Below are positions 1-4,571 of a stretch of DNA of 6,290 bases, in pieces. The DNA lies in contig JAGABO010000036.1 in assembly GCA_017614655.1 (NCBI GenBank), forward strand, positions 1 to 6,290, written 5' to 3'. Origin of the DNA: Treponema sp. (lineage in GTDB: Bacteria; Spirochaetota; Spirochaetia; Treponematales; Treponemataceae). Position numbers and translations under genes: made by a program. The notes under the pieces are model-generated. The model saw only the letters and a program-made list of their open reading frames with translations. It searched no databases and was not told the origin of the DNA. Position 1 is the first letter of the stretch; every line of letters begins with the position of its first letter.

Positions 1-1418
1 TAAAGACACCGGCCATAGCACAGGAAGCAAAAAAAGCCGCAGAAGAAATGACTCAGAAATGGAAAGAAAAACCTGCTGAATTAAAAACTCAAATTGAAAC
101 TTTTTCTTCTTCCGTAAAAGACCTTCAGTCATTAAATACGTCTTCTCTTTCTGATCCCGTAAAAATTAAGGACGCAATCACAAAAATTGATTCAGCACTC
201 AAACAGAGCGAAAAAATAAAATCATCTTTTGACGGAACAATGGAAAGTTTTAAGACTGATTCATCTTCCGTAACGGGACTTTCAAAACAGCTTACAGATG
301 CATTAAAAGAAGACAAAGCCTTCATCAGTTCAGAAATGGGAAAGTTTGCAGGCGTCGTAAAAAATCCGTCAGAGCTCATCGGTAATGCCGTAAGTTCAGT
401 CGGATACAATATGCTTGGAAAATACTATCCTTACGCACAGAAACTTCTTGACCTTGCACTCGAAGCAAAAAGAACTGCAGCAGCTCAGAACAAAACTGCA
501 AAACCGCAGAAAGAAAAGCAGGAGTCAAAAAGAAAGCGCATGGAAGGAACAACCTTCTGGTATGCCTCTGATTACCCGGGCTTCCTTATTGAACGCATCT
601 ATGCTTCCGGTCCGGATTTTGAAGGAACCGTTCTTGAACTTTCCAGCAACCCCGACATAAGGAATAAACCTGCAACGGCAGACGTTAAGTTCAGGCTTAA
701 GGATATTGACCACAACGGAAAGCTTACCGTTGACGCAAGAAGCGAAACTTCCGCTCCTCTGATTGCCGCAAGCTACAGCGGTAAAGGCTTTGATGCTGCC
801 ATTAACGGAGAAAAGATTTCTTCCGGTTCCGGCATTCCATCCATAAGCGGCAAAACTTCCCTCTACTTTGATGCACAGGGCGGAACAGATGGTTTTACAG
901 TTTCCGGTGGAGTTGACGTAAATCCGGCAGTCCTTACAAGTGACGGTTTTTCTAATGAAACGCTTTCTAAATACTACATTACGGCTTTAAGTTCAATAAA
1001 AAAAGTTGCGCTTAAATTTACTGCTGGCTTTAACGAAAAAGAAGGTCTTGTCTTTGACATAAACGGAAACCTTACCGAAGCCTTTACAAATGCCTTTACG
1101 GCCGCAGCAAAAGAAGCCGTAGGTGACGCAGGAAAACTTGCAGCTGCAAAACTTAACGAAAAAATCAACTCGGCAAATTCAGAAAGTGTCGCAAAAATCA
1201 AAGACTTCCTTGGCATTCAGAATGATTTTGATGTTCAGAATGCAAGCCTTAAAAACCTTCAGAGTCAGCTGGAAACCAAAAAGAAGGAACTTGAGGCAAA
1301 AGCTTCCGGAAAAGCAAAAGATGCAGCTTCCGGCGCTTTAGAGAAGGCCGGAGTTAATACAAAAGCTGCAGGCAAGGCAACCGATAAGGCCGCAGACAAG
1401 CTTAAAAAACTGTTCTAG
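1..1418 (+). CDS. TIGR03545-like envelope-associated protein, 5'-partial
   Basis: This is the C-terminal ~471 residues of a larger protein. The reading frame is open to the left edge (codons from position 3 read KTPAIAQEAKKAAEE before the first ATG at 48). That ATG has no ribosome-binding site and lies inside a helical stretch, so it is probably not the start. The visible part opens with a helical, probably coiled-coil region (up to about position 420). A lysine-rich linker ending at about 540 follows, then a beta-rich domain with a conserved-looking entry (MEGTTFWYASDYPGFLIERI, 541-600). It ends in an alanine/lysine-rich helical tail (about 1250-1415) finishing KKLF. The beta-rich domain and order resemble the uncharacterised TIGR03545 family of outer-membrane-bearing bacteria, often encoded beside a TIGR03546 membrane protein. 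That partner and any N-terminal membrane segment would lie to the left, outside the window. Function is unknown; an envelope location is inferred. Family assignment is from memory of the pattern, not a search. Confidence 0.7.
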   Translation, partial: KTPAIAQEAKKAAEEMTQKWKEKPAELKTQIETFSSSVKDLQSLNTSSLSDPVKIKDAITKIDSALKQSEKIKSSFDGTMESFKTDSSSVTGLSKQLTDALKEDKAFISSEMGKFAGVVKNPSELIGNAVSSVGYNMLGKYYPYAQKLLDLALEAKRTAAAQNKTAKPQKEKQESKRKRMEGTTFWYASDYPGFLIERIYASGPDFEGTVLELSSNPDIRNKPATADVKFRLKDIDHNGKLTVDARSETSAPLIAASYSGKGFDAAINGEKISSGSGIPSISGKTSLYFDAQGGTDGFTVSGGVDVNPAVLTSDGFSNETLSKYYITALSSIKKVALKFTAGFNEKEGLVFDINGNLTEAFTNAFTAAAKEAVGDAGKLAAAKLNEKINSANSESVAKIKDFLGIQNDFDVQNASLKNLQSQLETKKKELEAKASGKAKDAASGALEKAGVNTKAAGKATDKAADKLKKLF

Positions 1419-1433
1419 AAGCCGCACAGTTTT
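1406..1433 (+). terminator. Weak hairpin at end of TIGR03545-like gene
   Basis: An 8-bp perfect inverted repeat (AAAACTGT 1406-1413, ACAGTTTT 1426-1433) with a 12-nt loop spans the TAG stop at 1416-1418. The stem is A/T-rich and followed by TTTAT rather than a long T-run, so it is a poor intrinsic terminator at best. It is listed because no better termination signal separates this gene from the yebC promoter. Confidence 0.3.
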
Positions 1434-1441
1434 ATGAATCG

Positions 1442-1469
1442 TTGACACTCAAGCCGTATGTGTGATAAA
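1442..1469 (+). promoter_or_regulatory. sigma70-type promoter for yebC
   Basis: A consensus -35 box TTGACA (1442-1447) is followed after 16 bp by GATAAA (1464-1469, four of six matches to TATAAT). A TG dinucleotide at 1461-1462 gives an extended -10. Transcription would begin near 1476, leaving a leader of about 35 nt that contains the yebC ribosome-binding site AAGAGAGG (1498-1505), 6 nt before the ATG. It lies in the only gap between the upstream gene and yebC, so yebC can be transcribed independently. Confidence 0.65.
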
Positions 1470-1511
1470 GTGTTACGAATAAATTGTATCTATATATAAG
1501 AGAGGTTCCGT

Positions 1512-2258
1512 ATGTCAGGACATAGTAAATGGGCAACCATTAAACACGCAAAAGGCATTGCTGATGCAAAGCGCGGAAAATTGTTTACAAAATTCATTAA
1601 GGAAATTTCAATTGCTGCAAAGATGGGCGGAGGCGATCCCGATTCTAACCCGAGACTCCGTACTGCAATCCTTAAAGCACGTGCTTCAAACATGCCTAAA
1701 GACAACATTGAACGTGCCATTAAGAAAGGTACAGGTGAAGACGGTGCAACATCTTACGAAGAACTTGTTTATGAAGGATACGCTGCAGGTGGTGTAGCTG
1801 TTCTGGTTGAAGTTCTTACCGATAACCACAACCGTGCTGCTGCAGACGTTCGCAATATTTTCTCTAAGAACGGCGGAAACCTCGGAACATCTGGTTCTGT
1901 AAGCCGCATGTTCGACAGAAAGGGTGTTATCGAACTTGATGCAGAAAAAGTTTCTGAAGACGAAGTAATGGAAGTTGCCCTCGATGCAGGTGCTGATGAT
2001 GTTGTAAACGAAGACGGTGTTATCACTGTTACAACAGATCCTAACTCTTTCAACGCAGTTGCAGAAGCAATTCAGGGAAAAGAATGGGAAACACTTTCTG
2101 CAGAAGTTTCAATGGTTCCACAGGCTTACACTTCTGTTGATGAAGATACAGCAAAGAAGGTTGCAAAACTTCTTAACAAACTCGAAGACAACGATGACGT
2201 ACAGAACGTATGGTCAACAGTTGAATATCCGGAAGGATTCGATCCTGATGCCGAGTAA
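1512..2258 (+). CDS. yebC: YebC/TACO1-family translation or regulatory factor
   Basis: A complete 248-residue protein of the YebC family, at the usual family length. The N-terminus MSGHSKWATIKHAKG, followed by DAKRGKLFTKFIKEI, is the signature of the classic YebC type I branch. Further hallmarks are NPRLRTAILKARASNMPKDNIERAIKKG (47-73), DNHNRAAADVRNIFSK (104-119) and NLGTSGSVSRMFDRKG (123-138). The C-terminal tail is acidic. Family members have been described as DNA-binding regulators (for example PmpR in Pseudomonas) and, more recently, as ribosome-associated factors easing synthesis of proline-rich stretches, as for mitochondrial TACO1. Which role applies here cannot be read from sequence. 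The normally conserved YEGYGPGG motif is YEGYAAGG (87-94). The start is fixed by the family N-terminus and AAGAGAGG 6 nt upstream. The gene ends in tandem TAA TAA stops and a strong terminator. The yebC-ruvC order is common in bacteria. Confidence 0.97.
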   Translation: MSGHSKWATIKHAKGIADAKRGKLFTKFIKEISIAAKMGGGDPDSNPRLRTAILKARASNMPKDNIERAIKKGTGEDGATSYEELVYEGYAAGGVAVLVEVLTDNHNRAAADVRNIFSKNGGNLGTSGSVSRMFDRKGVIELDAEKVSEDEVMEVALDAGADDVVNEDGVITVTTDPNSFNAVAEAIQGKEWETLSAEVSMVPQAYTSVDEDTAKKVAKLLNKLEDNDDVQNVWSTVEYPEGFDPDAE

Positions 2259-2276
2259 TAAAGCGGCATAAACCGT

Positions 2277-2310
2277 AAAAGCCCTGCTCTTTTTAGCGGG
2301 GCTTTTTTTT
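2277..2310 (+). terminator. Strong intrinsic terminator after yebC
   Basis: An 8-bp GC-rich stem (GCCCTGCT 2281-2288 with AGCGGGGC 2295-2302, one T-G wobble) closes a 6-nt loop and is followed by eight T residues (2303-2310). The preceding AAAA (2277-2280) can extend the stem. It starts 16 nt past the tandem yebC stops and ends only 8 nt before the ruvC ATG, so it should separate most yebC transcription from ruvC. Confidence 0.9.
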
Positions 2311-2318
2311 ATGAATAA

Positions 2319-2789
2319 ATGCGTGTAATCGGAATTGACCCCGGACTTGCAAACACAGGCTTCGGCATAATTGATTTTGACGGAAAAAACATCAGTCTTG
2401 TAAGCTACGGAGTAATAGAAACAGATTCTAATGATTCTCACGAAAACCGGCTTCTTTCCATTTACACCAGAATGAGGGCTGTAATAAAAGAGTTTAAGCC
2501 GGACTGTGCAGAAATGGAAACCCTTTATTTTGCACGAAACGTAACAAGTGCGCTTGCCGTTGCAGAAGCAAAGGGTGTCCTTACCCTTTCTCTTTCTCAG
2601 GATAAGATTCCGCTTTTTATGTACACACCGAACCAGATTAAATATGCAGTGACAGGAACAAAAAATGCAGATAAAGAAACTGTTCAAAACTGCGTAAGGC
2701 TTCTCCTTCATCTAAAGGAAACTCCGAAACCTGATCATGCCTCAGATGCCCTCGCAGGAGCAATCTGCCACATTAATTCTTCTTCTTGA
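2319..2789 (+). CDS. ruvC: Crossover junction endodeoxyribonuclease RuvC
   Basis: A complete 156-residue RuvC, slightly shorter than the usual 160-175 because the C-terminus stops soon after the last motif. RuvC cuts Holliday junctions as a dimer during homologous recombination and repair, normally with the RuvAB branch-migration motor. The RNase H-like fold is shown by MRVIGIDPGLANTG at the N-terminus (catalytic D7), EMETLYFARN (E67, with Y70 in the position of the junction-wedging aromatic F69 of E. coli), and PDHASDALAGAICH (H140 and D143). The D-E-H-D set matches the Thermus form (D7, E70, H143, D146) rather than the all-acidic E. coli form. ATG 2319 is chosen because it gives the canonical N-terminus, although no Shine-Dalgarno sequence precedes it and the yebC terminator ends 8 nt upstream. 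ruvA and ruvB are not adjacent; an AraC regulator follows. Confidence 0.96.
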   Translation: MRVIGIDPGLANTGFGIIDFDGKNISLVSYGVIETDSNDSHENRLLSIYTRMRAVIKEFKPDCAEMETLYFARNVTSALAVAEAKGVLTLSLSQDKIPLFMYTPNQIKYAVTGTKNADKETVQNCVRLLLHLKETPKPDHASDALAGAICHINSSS

Positions 2790-2817
2790 CAAAAACGAAA
2801 ATTTAATTCATCATAAA
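2786..2817 (+). promoter_or_regulatory. Possible promoter overlapping the ruvC stop codon
   Basis: A perfect TTGACA hexamer (2786-2791) overlaps the ruvC TGA stop. Candidate -10 elements are CATCAT (2809-2814, 17-bp spacing, four of six matches) or CATAAA (2812-2817, 20-bp spacing). Initiation would fall near 2820-2825, directly at the foot of the downstream terminator-like hairpin. The -35 is convincing but the -10 is not, so this is tentative. Confidence 0.35.
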
Positions 2818-2824
2818 AGAGCAC

Positions 2825-2871
2825 AACGACGTGAAGGCCGGGTTATCATCCGGTCTTGCGTCGTTTTTTTT
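2825..2871 (+). terminator. Strong terminator-like hairpin between ruvC and the araC-type gene
   Basis: A long stem pairs 2825-2841 with 2850-2865. The outer arm is AACGACG with CGTCGTT, the inner arm AAGGCCGG with CCGGTCTT. There is one small bulge or wobble at 2832-2833, an 8-nt loop GTTATCAT, and a run of eight T residues (2864-2871). It lies 35 nt after the ruvC stop and 37 nt before the next start codon. The simplest reading is the ruvC terminator; an attenuator for the regulator gene is also possible. Confidence 0.88.
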
Positions 2872-2897
2872 ATGTCCTGGATTATTTTATAAGCAGA

Positions 2898-2903
2898 CGG
2901 AGG
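2898..2903 (+). promoter_or_regulatory. Ribosome-binding site deciding the AraC-family start
   Basis: CGGAGG lies 5 nt before ATG 2909. The same frame stays open upstream to a GTG at 2831, but that codon is inside the terminator stem and has no ribosome-binding site. This site therefore fixes the start at 2909. Confidence 0.85.
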
Positions 2904-2908
2904 TTTTC

Positions 2909-3724
2909 ATGTACGAAAGCACTGAGTTCAACATTAGTACAATTCAGCCCTTTATGGCCCTTAATTCAGTACGCTTTAATGAGCACGCACAGGGAACAAT
3001 GGGAATCTCACACTTTTATTCATTCCGGACAGATTCGGATAAAGACACAGAAATAACGCAGCTTCCGGACAGCTGTTCGTACTTTATCTTCGAGTACAGG
3101 CAGAAAAAATGCAGTTCTTTTGTAATCGGAAACTCTGCTGCAAGAAGAACCTTTACCGCAGAAAAAAATGCCGTTCATTTTATAGTCCGTTTTCTTCCGG
3201 GTGAAAATCCCTGTTTTGAAAAAATAAATCCGCGGGAACTTGCAGAACGTAAAGAAGAACTCGAAAACTTTTCTTTTATGCATTCCCTTGTAAAAAAAAT
3301 GGCAGTACAGTCAACCTTTGAAGACAGAATCAGTACATTCCTTTCGGAAAGCAGAAAACTCAGGGAAGCACAGGTTTCTTCGGGAAGACTTTTATTCAGG
3401 CAGATTATTCAGCTCATTTTATCAAAAAAAGGAATCCTTCGAATAAGCGAACTGGAAAAGCTTACGGGGTATTCGGCACGCTACATAAACCACATTTTTG
3501 AATCACAGACGGGCATGAGCGCTAAACAGTTCTGTAACATCGTAAAACTCCAGTTCATCATAAAAGAATTAAGCGAAGAAAACGTTCAGTTTTTTTCAAA
3601 ACTTTCGCAGGCGTACAGATTTTATGATCAGGCACATTTTATTCACGAGTTCAAGAACTTTACGGGCTTAACACCCGGTGAATACATGAACGTAATAAAG
3701 AACTCCCCTTCCATGACGGCATAA
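2909..3724 (+). CDS. AraC-family transcriptional regulator
   Basis: A 271-residue one-component regulator. The C-terminal ~105 residues form the AraC/XylS double helix-turn-helix domain: a first HTH around 178-198 (ISELEKLTGYSARYINHIF, then the typical TGMSAKQF) and a second around 228-250, leading into the family signature AHFIHEFKNFTGLTPGEYM (242-260). The N-terminal ~120 residues resemble the beta-rich sensor domain of DUF6597-type AraC proteins (LPDSCSYFIFEY 52-63, then FIVRFLPGE 91-99). The effector is unknown. The second HTH is less canonical (SQAYRFYDQ where IA..GF.D is usual), yet the backbone of the motif is kept. It should bind DNA and activate or repress nearby or distant promoters; the targets cannot be inferred. 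It is isolated between a strong terminator and the coaX promoter, so it appears to be its own transcription unit. No symbol is given because nothing identifies an orthologue. Confidence 0.9.
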   Translation: MYESTEFNISTIQPFMALNSVRFNEHAQGTMGISHFYSFRTDSDKDTEITQLPDSCSYFIFEYRQKKCSSFVIGNSAARRTFTAEKNAVHFIVRFLPGENPCFEKINPRELAERKEELENFSFMHSLVKKMAVQSTFEDRISTFLSESRKLREAQVSSGRLLFRQIIQLILSKKGILRISELEKLTGYSARYINHIFESQTGMSAKQFCNIVKLQFIIKELSEENVQFFSKLSQAYRFYDQAHFIHEFKNFTGLTPGEYMNVIKNSPSMTA

Positions 3725-3752
3725 AGAAAGTATTCCATAGAACACTAAAATC

Positions 3753-3768
3753 TGCTATATTTTGCCTA
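3753..3768 (+). promoter_or_regulatory. Extended -10 promoter giving a probably leaderless coaX mRNA
   Basis: TGC followed by TATATT (3756-3761) forms an extended -10, five of six matches to TATAAT. The A of the coaX ATG (3768) is the seventh base after it, which is where transcription normally begins. No Shine-Dalgarno sequence exists before the ATG. The -35 region at 17-bp spacing (TTCCAT, 3733-3738) is poor, as is common when the -10 is extended. Confidence 0.55.
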
Positions 3769-4562
3769 TGCTTTTTGCAGTTGATATCGGAAATACAAAC
3801 ATTGTCCTTGCAGTTTTTGACGGAGATACAATCGTCAGGGAATGGCGCATTGCAACCGATGCACGAAGGACCGGCGATGAATACACATCAATCATACTAA
3901 GCCTTTTAAGAAACGAAGACTACACTTTTTCCCGTGCAGTAATTTCTTCGGTAGTCCCAGCCCTTATCGGTCCCTTTGTTACAGTTGCACAGAATGTATG
4001 CAGGGTTCAGCCGCTGGTTATTTCTACCGATCCGGAACTGATGAAAAAACTTCCGGTAAAGCTTCCCGAAAATTCCACACGCGAACTTGGTACAGACCTT
4101 TTATGTAACGCTGTTGCTGCAAGAACGCTCTTTAAAGGAAAAGCAAGCATAGCCGTAGACTTTGGAACAGCCCTTACCCTGACCTTTACGGACAGCGACG
4201 GAACAATTCTCGGAGGAACGATTTCGCCCGGACTTGGAACTGCTATAAAAGCTCTTGCAACATCGGCGGCACAGCTTCCCTTTGTTCCGCTCGAAGCGCC
4301 TTCTACAAGCATAGGCCGGACCACTAAGGAAGCAATTCAGGCAGGTGTTGTTTTAGGCTATAAAGGACTTGTAGAAAATCTTGTTAAACAGGTAAAGGAA
4401 GACTTTTTTAAGCTTAAGGGAAAGGAAGAAGAAGTCTGTGTTGTTGCAACAGGCGGTCTTAATTCTGTTTTAAAACCGATTACAGACTGCTTTACCGTTG
4501 TAGATAAAGATCTTACCTTAAAGGGGCTTAAACTTATTTCTGATTTTACTCAGAAACAGTAA
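3768..4562 (+). CDS. coaX: Type III pantothenate kinase
   Basis: A complete 264-residue CoaX. It phosphorylates pantothenate with ATP in the cytoplasm, the first step of coenzyme A synthesis. Type III enzymes are ASKHA-fold dimers needing a monovalent cation and insensitive to CoA feedback. Signatures seen are the phosphate-binding MLFAVDIGNTNIVLAVFDG (1-19), GTDLLCNAVAA (108-118, catalytic D110), AVDFGTALTLTF (129-140), GGTISPGL (149-156) followed by SAAQLPFV, IGRTTKEAIQAGVVLGYKGLV (182-202) and VVATGGL (225-231). The usual GADR/GTDR motif reads GTDL, so the arginine is missing. ATG 3768 is chosen over an in-frame TTG at 3762 because it gives the standard family N-terminus and sits at the expected transcription start. 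The last 17 bp overlap the convergent neuB-family gene, and the C-terminus (SDFTQKQ) is encoded inside a perfect inverted repeat. Confidence 0.96.
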   Translation: MLFAVDIGNTNIVLAVFDGDTIVREWRIATDARRTGDEYTSIILSLLRNEDYTFSRAVISSVVPALIGPFVTVAQNVCRVQPLVISTDPELMKKLPVKLPENSTRELGTDLLCNAVAARTLFKGKASIAVDFGTALTLTFTDSDGTILGGTISPGLGTAIKALATSAAQLPFVPLEAPSTSIGRTTKEAIQAGVVLGYKGLVENLVKQVKEDFFKLKGKEEEVCVVATGGLNSVLKPITDCFTVVDKDLTLKGLKLISDFTQKQ

Positions 4563-4571
4563 AATCAGAAA
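4537..4571. repeat. Perfect 14-bp inverted repeat across the coaX/neuB 3' overlap
   Basis: TTTCTGATTTTACT (4537-4550) and its exact reverse complement AGTAAAATCAGAAA (4558-4571) flank a 7-nt loop CAGAAAC. The coaX stop TAA (4560-4562) lies in the right arm. The minus-strand stop TAA (4548-4546) lies in the left arm. Both genes read TCT GAT TTT ACT (Ser-Asp-Phe-Thr) through the repeat in the same phase. No T-run follows on either strand, so it is not a textbook intrinsic terminator. It may still act as a bidirectional 3'-end hairpin, since no other terminator separates the converging genes. Confidence 0.9.

Noticed and set aside
48..50. ATG 48 as the true start of the TIGR03545-like gene
   Set aside because: The frame stays open to the left edge with the same helical composition, and no ribosome-binding site precedes this ATG.
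2214..2711. 165-codon open frame on the minus strand opposite ruvC
   Set aside because: It is antisense to a well-supported ruvC, has a cysteine- and lysine-rich composition typical of a shadow frame, contains no recognisable motif and crosses the yebC terminator.
2831..2908. N-terminal extension of the AraC-family protein from GTG 2831
   Set aside because: The codons fall within the terminator hairpin and its T-run and have no ribosome-binding site. CGGAGG before ATG 2909 gives a better start.
3762..3767. TTG at 3762 as the coaX start
   Set aside because: It adds only two residues before the canonical MLFAVDIGNTN start and lies upstream of the predicted transcription start.
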